Below, piece after piece: positions 26,190 through 33,589 of a DNA stretch of 34,550 nucleotides. The notes under the pieces are model-generated. The model did no database searches, had not been told where the DNA came from, and saw only the letters and a list, made by a program, of their open reading frames with translations. Origin of the DNA: Oscillospiraceae bacterium (GTDB lineage: Bacteria > Bacillota > Clostridia > Oscillospirales > Oscillospiraceae); contig JAGASJ010000007.1 of assembly GCA_017621795.1 (NCBI GenBank), positions 1 to 34,550 of the forward strand. The letters run 5' to 3'. Within the stretch, counting starts at the first letter, position 1; the number at the start of each line of letters is the position of its first letter. The position numbers and the translations under genes are program-made.

Positions 26190-26345
26190 TTTTCCTATAT
26201 GATGAAGGGGACCGGTCTAACGGAATTTCAAGTTGGGACGCCACGCCCGTAGCAAAATGTGTTAGCCACCCTTCATCATTCTGCATTCGATTTAGCTAGT
26301 TGGGACAGAATGCTGCTCCCGTTTTACGCACCAATCTGAATGAAT
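26190..26345 (+). ncRNA. Predicted IS110 bridge RNA with target-binding and donor-binding loops
   Basis: The non-coding left end folds into two stem-loops of the kind described for IS110 bridge RNAs. Target loop: an 11-base stem (26198-26208 with 26269-26279) and an inner stem CTAAC/GTTAG (26216-26220 with 26261-26265) enclose a left guide (26223-26232), an inner hairpin (26235-26248) and a right guide (26254-26260). Donor loop: stem CATTC/GAATG (26284-26288 with 26338-26342) encloses a left guide (26290-26299), an inner hairpin (26302-26320) and a right guide (26330-26337). Left guides copy the left flank (TTCAAG) and right end (TTAGCTAG). Right guides can pair with the right flank (ATTT) and, with one bulge, the left end (AGTTGGT). 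RNA ends are approximate. Confidence 0.72.
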
Positions 26346-26392
26346 TTTGAAGCGATGGAACCGATCAATATCATTCATAAAGGAGGATCACT

Positions 26393-27586
26393 ATAATTGC
26401 TGTTGGAATCGATGTTTCAAAGTCCAAGAGCACAGTTGCTATCCTGGATTCCTATGGAACCGTCTTGGCAACTCCATTCAACATGGCACATACTCAGCCA
26501 GAAATGAATGCCCTTGTATCCCGGTTAAAGGCTTTTGACGAACCGGTAACTATCCTGTTGGAGTATACCGGACACTATCATTACCCTGTCCTAAAGAAGC
26601 TCCAGGATGAAGGCTTGCCGGTGTGTGTTGTCAATCCGTACCAGATGAAGAAGTACGGTGATGTAGAGATTCATAAGGCAAAAACAGACAAGAAGGATGC
26701 CCTTCGCATCGCAACCTATGCTCTGGAGAGATCCTACAGACTTGTTCCCTACAGCGCGATGGAGCAGAAATACGAAGACCTCAAATTTCTCTCAAGGCAG
26801 TACCAACAAAGGATTGGTTTGGTCTCAAGATTCAAGGTTCAGCTTATTAATCTTCTTGACCAAACAATGCCTGGAATCACCAAAATACTTACTTTGAGAA
26901 GCAGAGAACCGGAAAAATGTGCTTTATTGCTCTTTATTAAGCGATATAAGTCCTTTGATGAAATCCAGCGCATTGGAAAAACGAGATTTCTCTCTACTTA
27001 CGCAACACTCATGAAAAAGACACCAGATAAATATGCTCCCAAGAAAGGCTTGGAAATTTACGAATTGGCCCGTGACAGTATCACTACCCGGGGAGAAGAT
27101 CCTTACATCTGGGCTGCACAGGATCAGTGTGTAGATCTGCTGGCTGCTGCTCAGAATGCTGCAGATGAAATCATTACGCAGATGCAGAACATTGCAGAAA
27201 CCATTCCAGAATACAAGGTGCTGCGTGCTATGAACGGTGTTGGTGACCGGCTAGGTCCCGTTATTCTGGCTGAGATTGGAGATATACGGCGCTTCCATAG
27301 TGCCAAGGCCCTGAATTCCTTTGCGGGCAATGATGCGCCGCCATACCAGTCTGGACAGTTTGAGAGCAGAAACCGCCATATCTCGAAACGTGGCAGCTCT
27401 GCTCTCCGGAAAGCTTGTTTTGAGGTCATGCAGGCCCTTAAACTGACAAAACCTCAGGACGACCCTGTATACCAATTCATTTTGAAAAAGGAACAGGAAG
27501 GAAAGCCCTACAACGTGGCCAAGATGGCTGGTGTAAACAAGTTCCTCCGAATCTACTACGCAAGAGCCATGGAACTCTACCGGTAG
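26393..27586 (+). CDS. IS110-family transposase (DEDD plus Tnp_20), apparent ATA start
   Basis: From base 26393 the frame encodes 397 residues. The N-terminal RuvC-like DEDD domain shows AVGIDVSKSK (first Asp), LLEYTGHYHY (Glu) and KTDKKDA (Asp). The C-terminal Tnp_20 part shows NGVGDRLGPVILAEIGD and SGQFESRNRHISKRGSSALR, which contains the serine region of this family. These proteins act with a bridge RNA to recombine donor and target. AGGAGG stands 6 bases before the triplet ATA at 26393, where relatives have ATG (MIAVGID). No ATG, GTG or TTG occurs in frame until TTG at 26465, which would remove the first catalytic Asp. So translation either uses ATA or ATT, or the element has lost its start. 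The rest of the frame is intact. Confidence 0.88.
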   Translation: MIAVGIDVSKSKSTVAILDSYGTVLATPFNMAHTQPEMNALVSRLKAFDEPVTILLEYTGHYHYPVLKKLQDEGLPVCVVNPYQMKKYGDVEIHKAKTDKKDALRIATYALERSYRLVPYSAMEQKYEDLKFLSRQYQQRIGLVSRFKVQLINLLDQTMPGITKILTLRSREPEKCALLLFIKRYKSFDEIQRIGKTRFLSTYATLMKKTPDKYAPKKGLEIYELARDSITTRGEDPYIWAAQDQCVDLLAAAQNAADEIITQMQNIAETIPEYKVLRAMNGVGDRLGPVILAEIGDIRRFHSAKALNSFAGNDAPPYQSGQFESRNRHISKRGSSALRKACFEVMQALKLTKPQDDPVYQFILKKEQEGKPYNVAKMAGVNKFLRIYYARAMELYR

Positions 27587-27680
27587 ATCTCTTTCATTAT
27601 ACACAAAATTTTAAAGCCCGCAATCTGGTGGGTTAACTTTCTGCGCCCTTTTTTAGGAACAACAGAGCAGAATTTTAGGC

Positions 27681-27686
27681 TTGACA
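27681..27686 (+). promoter_or_regulatory. Consensus -35 box at the IS110 right end (junction promoter half)
   Basis: A perfect TTGACA lies 12 bases before the inferred right end. If the ends join in a circle, it is followed 16 bases later by TAATAT of the left end (26158-26163), with TATATA or TATAAG slightly further. IS110-family circles are known to form such junction promoters, which would drive the bridge RNA and transposase. Confidence 0.55.
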
Positions 27687-27712
27687 AACATTAGCTAGAT
27701 TTATCTAACTGA

Positions 27713-27741
27713 ATTATACTCCCACACCACGCAGAAATCAA
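27713..27741 (-). promoter_or_regulatory. Probable original promoter of the lipoprotein gene, now beyond the IS110 element
   Basis: On the minus strand TTGATT (27741-27736), 17 bases, then a perfect TATAAT (27718-27713) points towards the element. With 26154-27698 removed, this promoter would lie about 40 bases before the lipoprotein start at 26125. Confidence 0.65.
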
Positions 27742-27758
27742 GATTTACCCATAAATTA

Positions 27759-27813
27759 CCGCTACCCGCCCTTATCTGCAAATGCTGCTAAAATAGAGGT
27801 AGCGGGCTTTTTT
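27759..27813 (+). terminator. Terminator-like hairpin with T run
   Basis: CCGCTACC (27759-27766) pairs with GGTAGCGG (27798-27805), followed by GC and six T. The loop is long (31 bases). No plus-strand gene other than the inserted transposase ends nearby, so it may be left from a lost gene. The rest of 27587-27963 holds the element end, the two promoters listed here, and no gene. Confidence 0.5.
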
Positions 27814-27909
27814 ATGCCCATTTTGTCGGTGCTTGCGACCTTGCTCAAAAGCCGATTTTTCGTCATCTACTTTAGAGGCGTAACTCTTGCCGACGGGATG
27901 AGGCAGAAG

Positions 27910-27938
27910 TTGCAAACGCATATTTTCTGTGCTATAAT
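27910..27938 (+). promoter_or_regulatory. Promoter of the phosphatase gene
   Basis: TTGCAA (27910-27915) and TATAAT (27933-27938) are 17 bases apart, 25 bases before the start at 27964. The same arrangement precedes the gene remnant at 25359. Confidence 0.75.
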
Positions 27939-27963
27939 AACGCCACGAAAGCGAGGGCTTTTT

Positions 27964-28395
27964 ATGATCAAAATTTTATTCATCTGCCATGGGAATATTT
28001 GCAGAAGTCCCATGGCGGAATTTGTGATGAAGGATCTGGTGAAAAAGGCAGGTCTTACGGATCAGTTTTATATTGACTCTGCCGCCGTCAGCCGGGAGGA
28101 GCTGGGCAACCCCATCTATCCCCCCGCCCAGCGGGAGCTTGTAAAGCACGGCATAGTGGGCGCGTCCCACCGCGCACGGCAGATCACAAGCGCGGATCTG
28201 CAAGAATTTGACCGCATCTACTATATGGACAGCAGTAACGCCCGCTATTTGCGCCGACTGTTTCCGGAGCATTCGGGATTTCTGCCCTTTTTGCCCTACG
28301 ATGTTGCTGACCCCTGGTATTCCGGGGACTTTTCCCAAACCTGGCAGGACATCGAAACCGGCTGTCGAAAAATTCTAAGCGAAGTTGTTATGTAA
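27964..28395 (+). CDS. Low-molecular-weight protein-tyrosine phosphatase
   Basis: The 143-residue protein has the phosphate-binding loop CHGNICRS (residues 8-15, CX5RS) with nucleophile Cys8 and Arg14. The DPW motif carries the general acid Asp116. Length and layout fit the low-molecular-weight family, which removes phosphate from tyrosine or sometimes arginine. ATG at 27964 is chosen over an upstream start at 27814 because it is the canonical MxKILFxCxGN start, has GAGGG about 7 bases before it, and lies just after a strong promoter. The DUF2284 gene follows after 20 bases and is probably co-transcribed. Confidence 0.93.
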   Translation: MIKILFICHGNICRSPMAEFVMKDLVKKAGLTDQFYIDSAAVSREELGNPIYPPAQRELVKHGIVGASHRARQITSADLQEFDRIYYMDSSNARYLRRLFPEHSGFLPFLPYDVADPWYSGDFSQTWQDIETGCRKILSEVVM

Positions 28396-28415
28396 ACCTT
28401 TTAAGGAGTGTGCCT

Positions 28416-28949
28416 ATGAATATCCGGTTACTGGAAGAGCAGCTTTCTCTTTTGCCGCTGTACACTTATTTTTATACCGAGCCGGGCAGTCTGGAATTCT
28501 CCCGGCGCATCCGCCACATTTGCAAAGCGGAATGTCCCATGTACGGCAAGACCTGGGCCTGTCCCCCGGCGGTGGGTACGGTGGAGGACTGTGAGAAAAA
28601 GTGCCTTGCCTACAAAAACTGCCTGGTGATCGGCACCATCGTGGAGGTATCCGACAGTGCGGATATCGCCGAGAGCCTTGCCACCCGTCATGACCACGAA
28701 GCCATCACCGATCAGGTGCGGGATCTTTTTCGGGCGCAGGGTACAGAGCCCTATGTGCTGTCTACCGAGGCCTGCGCCATTTGCAGCCGCTGTGCCTACT
28801 TAGACGGCCTGCCTTGCAGAATGCCGGAAAAAATGCACCCCTGTGTGGAAAGCCACGGCATCAACATCATCCCCACTCTGGAAGCCCAGGGCCTGGATTT
28901 TATATACGGCAGCAACATCGTTACCTGGTATTCCCTGTTCTTTTTCTAA
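28416..28949 (+). CDS. DUF2284 predicted metal-binding protein
   Basis: This 177-residue protein carries an N-terminal CKAECPMYGKTWACPP cluster followed by CEKKC, and a C-terminal ACAICSRCAY...PCRMPEKMHPCVE cluster. The Cys spacing is typical of DUF2284, a family predicted to bind metal or an iron-sulfur centre; its function is not known. ATG at 28416 has AAGGAG 7 bases upstream. The frame also extends to a GTG at 28410, which is too close to the ribosome site. It follows the phosphatase gene by 20 bases and ends before a strong bidirectional terminator. Confidence 0.88.
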   Translation: MNIRLLEEQLSLLPLYTYFYTEPGSLEFSRRIRHICKAECPMYGKTWACPPAVGTVEDCEKKCLAYKNCLVIGTIVEVSDSADIAESLATRHDHEAITDQVRDLFRAQGTEPYVLSTEACAICSRCAYLDGLPCRMPEKMHPCVESHGINIIPTLEAQGLDFIYGSNIVTWYSLFFF

Positions 28950-28965
28950 GCGCACCTATAAGGCG

Positions 28966-29009
28966 AAAAAGCCTCCCGGGGGCAGTGTAGTGTCCTCGGG
29001 AGGCTTTTT
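28966..29009. terminator. Bidirectional terminator between convergent genes
   Basis: AAAAAGCCTCCCG (28966-28978) and its complement (28997-29009) form a 13-base stem with A and T runs on the two sides. It serves the plus-strand DUF2284 gene and the minus-strand GDPD gene. Confidence 0.92.
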
Positions 29010-29018
29010 ATATAAAGA

Positions 29019-29837
29019 TCAGGGCTCAAAATTTTCAAAAATGGAGATCCAGCCGTCCCGGGTGACTGCCCGTTGGGTCTTCTCATCCTGCACGGTCCAG
29101 CATACCCCCTGCACGTGCCACAGCTTCTTGCAGATCTTGGTGGTAAACATCCCCCGACTGCGGATACTGCACGCCAAAAAATCCGGCTTTGTCAGGAAAT
29201 TAAACATAGAATGGGTCAGTGCAAACCGCAAAAACCAGGGTGCAAAGTTTTTCTGGCGCATAAAATAATCGGTCAGCTGCCCCCGCACCACCCGGGGATA
29301 ATGCTTTTTCAGGTAGTGGACACAGCGGGGGTCGAAGGATTCGATGCAGTAAAGCCCCTCGTAGTCCTTCAGCTCTGCCATCACCCGATCGACCAGCGGT
29401 GCAACCCCGCTTTTCAGGTCGGCTTTCAGCTCAATGATCATCGGCGCTTTCCCGTCAAAAAGCTGCAATACCTGCCTAAACGTCGGAATGGTTTCCGATG
29501 TGCCTTCCAAGCGGTAATGGGGCAGGTCCTGCTCTGTCAGTTCCTCGATGCGCCCCCGGGCACCGGTGGTGCGTTTTAAAAGGCTGTCGTGGATCACCGC
29601 CAGATTGCCGTCTTTCATCAGGTGCACATCCAGCTCAATGCCGTACCCTTTTTCCAGTGCGGCGCGAAAGGCAGACATCGAGTTTTCCGGGCGTGCCGCG
29701 TTATGCAGTCCCCGATGGGCATAGTGCCACTGCCGCAGCTGGGGCAGCAAGCTGTGTCCCCGCCGTCCACGAATGGAAAACAGAAACAAAAGCCCCAAAA
29801 GCAGCACCAAAGCCAAAAATATCCAAAGAAAAACCAT
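29019..29837 (-). CDS. Membrane-anchored glycerophosphodiester phosphodiesterase
   Basis: The 272-residue protein starts with one hydrophobic helix (residues 2-20) followed by RGRR, so it is anchored to the membrane. The GDPD domain shows AHRG (His41, Arg42), PENS, IELDVHL (Glu68 and Asp70 for metal) and VIHD (His83), then IIELK. GDPD enzymes split glycerophosphodiesters into glycerol 3-phosphate and an alcohol. The gene begins 2 bases after the stop of the MFS transporter gene, with GAGGA inside the end of that gene as ribosome site, so the two form an operon. The transported substrate of the partner might be related, but this is a guess. Confidence 0.93.
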   Translation of the reverse strand: MVFLWIFLALVLLLGLLFLFSIRGRRGHSLLPQLRQWHYAHRGLHNAARPENSMSAFRAALEKGYGIELDVHLMKDGNLAVIHDSLLKRTTGARGRIEELTEQDLPHYRLEGTSETIPTFRQVLQLFDGKAPMIIELKADLKSGVAPLVDRVMAELKDYEGLYCIESFDPRCVHYLKKHYPRVVRGQLTDYFMRQKNFAPWFLRFALTHSMFNFLTKPDFLACSIRSRGMFTTKICKKLWHVQGVCWTVQDEKTQRAVTRDGWISIFENFEP

Positions 29838-29839
29838 AT

Positions 29840-31366
29840 TCAGTCCTCAATATCCATGGCTTCCAGGCCCCGTTTTGCAACCGGCTTGTTGTCGCCGTGC
29901 TTTACAAAGTACATGGTCAAAAACGCCAGGCCCACAAACAGCGCCGCATAGGGGAACAGGGAGACCATTGCGATATTTTCCATACACAGACCGGAAAGGT
30001 AAGGGGTCAGCGCCTGCGCGCCCATGGATGCGGTATAGTACACGCCGGTGTATTTGCCCACATCACTGCCCTTGCACAGCTCCACCACCATGGGGAAGGA
30101 ATTGACATTGATGGTAGCCCAGCCCACACCTGCCAGGCAGAACATCACATACATCAGCCAGGAAGGGGATGTGGAACGCATAAAGCCTGCCACAAAGAAG
30201 GCGGTAAAGAGCATCGCAACGCCTGCCAAAATGGTCTTCTTCCGCCCCACCTTGGAGGAGACGATGCCTACCGGCAAATAGGATACGATGGCGGCGGCAT
30301 TGGCGATCATCAAAGTCATAGTCGCATCCTTATCCAGCACGCTTTGGGCGTACACGGCGTACTTGGAGACGACCGCATTGTAACCGAAGTACCACAAGAC
30401 CACAGAGCTCAGGATCAGCAACAGGCTCTTTTTTTCGCCCTTGGTCATTTTCCGTTTTTCTCTGCTGTCCTCGTCCTCTTCTTCCTCGCTGATGGACAGC
30501 TCCCGGCTCTTTTCCTGCATCTGACGGGCCCACTTGGGCTCTTTCACCGTAAGCATAAATACCGCCAGTGCTGCCAGCATCAGCATTGCCACCAGCGCAT
30601 AAATGACCGTATAGCTCATATAGGCGTTTTTCACCTTGGAAATGGCCATTACAGAGCCCAATGCCAGCACGATAATGCCGCCAACCGTACCCATCAGGTT
30701 GATCACCGCGTTGGCCTTGGAACGCAGGGGCTTTACCGTCACATCCGGCATCAGCGCCACCGCAGGCGTGCGGAAGGATGCCATTGCAATGAGCAAAAGC
30801 AGCAAAACACCGATGTAAATATACAAGGTGGTGGGGTTTTGCGCCGTCACAGCGGCGGCACAGGCCTGACGGGCCGGCACCACATAAGTAGTATAGTCGG
30901 CGTCCTCGGTGGTGATCCCCATAAATTCCTCACGGGTAAACTTTTCTTCCAGGGTGTAGGAATTGCCGCCGGGGGTCTTGAGCACCGTATCTGCCTGCTC
31001 ATCGTAGATGACCGCCATGGTGGCAGGGTCATCCACACGGGAGTACTTTTCGATGCCCTCCAGCTGCACATTGTCCACCACGGAAAGCCCCAGCATCAAG
31101 ATCACCGCCAGGATCGTACCCACAACAATAAAGGGGGTGCGCCGTCCCCGGGGATTTTTACAGCGGTCGGAAATGCTACCAAACAGCGGCAGCATAAACA
31201 GCGCCAAAATATTATCCAGCGCCATTACGATACCGGAATGGTCCTGACTCATACCGAATTTATTGGTCAGGGTCATGGCAATGGACACGTCGTAGATCTG
31301 CCAAAATGCGCAGATCAGGAAAAAGGCAAAGCCTACCAGTACCGTGCGTCTGTAATTGAGCCTCAT
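29840..31366 (-). CDS. MFS transporter, sugar/cation symporter-like
   Basis: The protein has about 508 residues and roughly 12 hydrophobic helices. The loop after helix 2 reads GSISDRCKNPRGRRTP, the MFS motif A form found in the SLC45/GPH-like branch that carries sugars. An unusual hydrophilic insertion of about 80 residues (from about VDNVQLEGIEK to the VPARQACAAA region) splits the N-terminal half, and a charged loop rich in Glu, Asp and Lys separates the halves. AGGAGG is followed by ATG at 31372 after 3 bases and by ATG at 31366 after 9 bases; the second is preferred. It is co-transcribed with the GDPD gene. Confidence 0.85.
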   Translation of the reverse strand: MRLNYRRTVLVGFAFFLICAFWQIYDVSIAMTLTNKFGMSQDHSGIVMALDNILALFMLPLFGSISDRCKNPRGRRTPFIVVGTILAVILMLGLSVVDNVQLEGIEKYSRVDDPATMAVIYDEQADTVLKTPGGNSYTLEEKFTREEFMGITTEDADYTTYVVPARQACAAAVTAQNPTTLYIYIGVLLLLLIAMASFRTPAVALMPDVTVKPLRSKANAVINLMGTVGGIIVLALGSVMAISKVKNAYMSYTVIYALVAMLMLAALAVFMLTVKEPKWARQMQEKSRELSISEEEEDEDSREKRKMTKGEKKSLLLILSSVVLWYFGYNAVVSKYAVYAQSVLDKDATMTLMIANAAAIVSYLPVGIVSSKVGRKKTILAGVAMLFTAFFVAGFMRSTSPSWLMYVMFCLAGVGWATINVNSFPMVVELCKGSDVGKYTGVYYTASMGAQALTPYLSGLCMENIAMVSLFPYAALFVGLAFLTMYFVKHGDNKPVAKRGLEAMDIED

Positions 31367-31395
31367 TTGCATATTCCTCCTATGTTGATGATCCT

Positions 31396-31401
31396 ATTAT
31401 A
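31396..31401 (-). promoter_or_regulatory. Perfect -10 box upstream of the MFS gene
   Basis: TATAAT on the minus strand lies 30 bases before the MFS start. No good -35 box is at 16-18 bases, so it is only a candidate. Confidence 0.35.
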
Positions 31402-31437
31402 ATGCCATCCCTTCCAAAAAGCTACTACTAAATTCTC

Positions 31438-31466
31438 TTGCGCAGAAGCGGGGAATATAGTATGAT
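31438..31466 (+). promoter_or_regulatory. Promoter-like sequence before a 14-codon ORF
   Basis: TTGCGC (31438-31443), 17 bases, then TATGAT (31461-31466), 30 bases before the ATG at 31496. Confidence 0.45.
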
Positions 31467-31495
31467 ATCCTCAGAACATATCAGGAGGAAAACGA

Positions 31496-31540
31496 ATGAG
31501 ACACCCCCAAAAAATGAATATTATTAGAATTTTACTGTAG
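31496..31540 (+). other. Fourteen-codon ORF with promoter and ribosome site, ending in a GTAGGG repeat
   Basis: ATG at 31496 has CAGGAGG 7 bases upstream and encodes MRHPQKMNIIRILL. The TAG stop is part of the TGTAGGG start of the palindromic repeat at 31537. No coding continuation is visible, and the minus-strand ATPase gene ends only 44 bases later. It may be the front of a gene cut off when the repeat or the ATPase region arrived, or a small peptide. Confidence 0.4.
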
Positions 31541-31562
31541 GGAACGGCCTGTGTGCCGTTCC
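31537..31562 (+). repeat. GTAGGG palindromic repeat, copy 4 (best preserved)
   Basis: TGTAGGGAACGGCC...GGCC-type arms form GGAACGGC/GCCGTTCC (31541-31548 with 31555-31562). The hairpin lies 22 bases after the stop of the minus-strand ATPase gene and might help end its transcript, though no T run follows. Confidence 0.8.
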
Positions 31563-31583
31563 TTTATTGCATATTCTATGGCA

Positions 31584-33479
31584 TCAGTCAAATTTTCGGT
31601 CGTACAGCAGCGCGGCGATCAGTATCACGAAGCAAGAGCCCCCGTTATGCACCAGCGCGCCGGTGGTGGGATTCAGCACACCAAGAACAGACAGTGCTAC
31701 CGCCAAAACATTGATCAACAGGGAAAGCCCAATGCTGAATTTCATGGTCTTTTGTGTGGCGTTGGACAGCCGCTTGAGATAGGGCAGTTTGGAGATATCA
31801 TCGCTCATCAGCACAATATCCGCCGCATCCACCGCAATATCACTGCCCAGTCCACCCATCGCAACGCCCACATTGGCCGTTTTCAGCGCAGGCGCATCAT
31901 TCACACCGTCCCCGATCATACAGACCGTTTTGCCGCTTTCCTGAATGGATACGATGTTTTTGACCTTTTCTTCCGGCAGAAGCTGTGCCCGCACCTGCCG
32001 AATGCCCACCTGACCGGCAAAATAATCCGCGGTCTTCTGATTGTCACCGGTCAGCAAAACGATATCCGTATTCATACTGTGCAGACGGTCCACCATACTC
32101 TTGGCAGACCGGCGCAGCACATCGGACATTGCCACCACACCGATGCATTTTGTACCCTCTGCCACCAAAACAGAGGCCTTTCCCTGGGTACGGAGCTTTT
32201 CAAGGGTGCTATAGACCCCATCGCTGAGCACCACGCCCCGGTTTAAAAGATGCGCTTCACTGCCGCACAGCAGCTTTCTGCCTGCTACCTCCGCATAAAT
32301 GCCCTTGCCTGCAGTCATTTTAAATACATCTGATTCCAAAACAGCCACATTGCGGCTTTTGGCGCAGGCGACAATGGCCTTGCCCAAAGGATGCTCGCTT
32401 TTGGCTTCGGCAGAGGCCGTCAAGGACAGCAGCTCCTCCTCCGTGATATGGGGCTCAAGGGGCACAATATCGCTGACCTCCAAACGGCCATAGGTCAGTG
32501 TGCCGGTCTTATCGAAGGCAACAGTATCCACCCTGCCCATCTTTTCCAGTGCTTCGCCGGACTTGATGATCACGCCGTGCTTGGTGGCCTGACCGATGGC
32601 CGCCATAATGGCCGTGGGCGTAGCCAAGACCAGCGCACAGGGGCAAAACACCACCAGCACCGTAACCGCACGGACAACATCTCGGGTTATAAGGCCTGTA
32701 ATGATCGCGATCAGCAGCGCAACCGGAACAAGCCAACTGGCGGCCTTGTCTGCAATGCGTGCCATGGGCGCCTTCTTGTCCTCCGCTTCCTGCACCATAC
32801 GGATCAGCTTTTGCAGAGAGCTGTCCTCTCCGATCTTGGTTGCCTGAATGTCGATGGCGCCGAAGCAGTTGATAGTACCGCAGAACACTTCTTCTCCCAC
32901 GGTCTTATCCACCGGCAGGGATTCGCCGGTCATAATAGACTGATCCACGGATGTCTCGCCGCGAATAATGATCCCGTCCACCGGGATGGTCTCACCGGGC
33001 AGAACACGCAGAACATCTCCCCGACAGATCTTTTCGGCAGGAATCATTTTTTCTTCCCCGTTAAAGAGCAGTCTGCCCCGGGTCGGCGTCAGGGATATCA
33101 GCTTTTTCAGTCCCTTTTTCGCCCGTTCGGTGGTCTTATCCTCCAAAATACCTCCGATGGCCATGATCCAGGCCACCTCACCTGCGGCAAACAGGTCACC
33201 GATGGCAATGGCCGCAACCATGGCGATGGTGATCAGCAGCGCAGAGGATATTTTGCGGATACCGGGGTTGTGGATCATACGCCATATCCCGCGATAGAGT
33301 ATCGGAATACCGCTGATCACAACGGTCACCCACACCGGGTCGAAGGGCAAAAAGCTCAAATTTACCGCCGTGCCGCCAAATTCTTCTATCAGATGGGGGA
33401 TCAGATCCAGCAGCAGGAATAAGCCTGCCAGGATGGTGGCAGGTACCCCTGCCAATAGGTCTGTGATTTTTTTGAGCAT
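31584..33479 (-). CDS. P1B-type heavy-metal-translocating ATPase
   Basis: The 631-residue protein has the actuator motif TGES (184-187), the intramembrane metal site CPC (279-281, in VVFCPCALVLATP), the phosphorylation motif DKTGT (323-327), SEHPLGKA in the nucleotide domain and GDGVNDAP in the hinge. Near the C-terminus the membrane segment has HNGGS. It pumps a soft or transition metal out of the cell using ATP. No N-terminal HMA metal-binding domain is present. The CPC class covers Cu(I) and Zn/Cd/Pb pumps; the divergent C-terminal motif leaves the metal open. ATG at 33479 has AAAGGAGG 9 bases upstream; the frame extends to a TTG at 33506 that overlaps nothing better. A TetR regulator is divergent from it. 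Confidence 0.94.
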   Translation of the reverse strand: MLKKITDLLAGVPATILAGLFLLLDLIPHLIEEFGGTAVNLSFLPFDPVWVTVVISGIPILYRGIWRMIHNPGIRKISSALLITIAMVAAIAIGDLFAAGEVAWIMAIGGILEDKTTERAKKGLKKLISLTPTRGRLLFNGEEKMIPAEKICRGDVLRVLPGETIPVDGIIIRGETSVDQSIMTGESLPVDKTVGEEVFCGTINCFGAIDIQATKIGEDSSLQKLIRMVQEAEDKKAPMARIADKAASWLVPVALLIAIITGLITRDVVRAVTVLVVFCPCALVLATPTAIMAAIGQATKHGVIIKSGEALEKMGRVDTVAFDKTGTLTYGRLEVSDIVPLEPHITEEELLSLTASAEAKSEHPLGKAIVACAKSRNVAVLESDVFKMTAGKGIYAEVAGRKLLCGSEAHLLNRGVVLSDGVYSTLEKLRTQGKASVLVAEGTKCIGVVAMSDVLRRSAKSMVDRLHSMNTDIVLLTGDNQKTADYFAGQVGIRQVRAQLLPEEKVKNIVSIQESGKTVCMIGDGVNDAPALKTANVGVAMGGLGSDIAVDAADIVLMSDDISKLPYLKRLSNATQKTMKFSIGLSLLINVLAVALSVLGVLNPTTGALVHNGGSCFVILIAALLYDRKFD

Positions 33480-33589
33480 TACAGTATACCTCCTTTGCGC
33501 CTGCAAGGGTATTCGTTTTCATTTAAAATGCTCCCGGCGGTGCGTGATCCGCTTTCCACAGACCCGCCCCTGCTCTGCAAACCGGGCTA

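Larger units (their letters stand above)
26154..27698 (+). mobile_element. IS110-family insertion sequence with inferred boundaries and AG core
   Basis: The element carries one transposase gene (26393-27586), about 240 bases of upstream non-coding sequence and about 110 bases downstream. Boundaries are inferred from the RNA guides. The left flank ends TTCAAG at 26153 and the right end finishes TTAGCTAG at 27698, both closing with AG. That gives 1545 bases, within the usual IS110 range. IS110 elements insert without terminal inverted repeats and keep a two-base core, which fits. The target before insertion would read TTCAAG then ATTTATC, 28 bases upstream of the lipoprotein start. Exact ends may be off by a few bases. 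Confidence 0.8.

Noticed and set aside
26277-26312. CATTCTG/CAGAATG hairpin as the basal stem of the donor loop
   Set aside because: It would compete with the 11-base stem of the target loop at 26277-26279 and split the donor guides. The CATTC/GAATG stem gives the expected guide order and is preferred.
29498-31402. Plus-strand open frame of about 634 codons rich in His and Gln
   Set aside because: It is a shadow of the MFS and GDPD genes, whose motifs are clear on the minus strand.
32391-33422. Plus-strand open frame opposite the metal ATPase
   Set aside because: The minus-strand ATPase has all P-type motifs. The opposite frame has no start signal or known domain.
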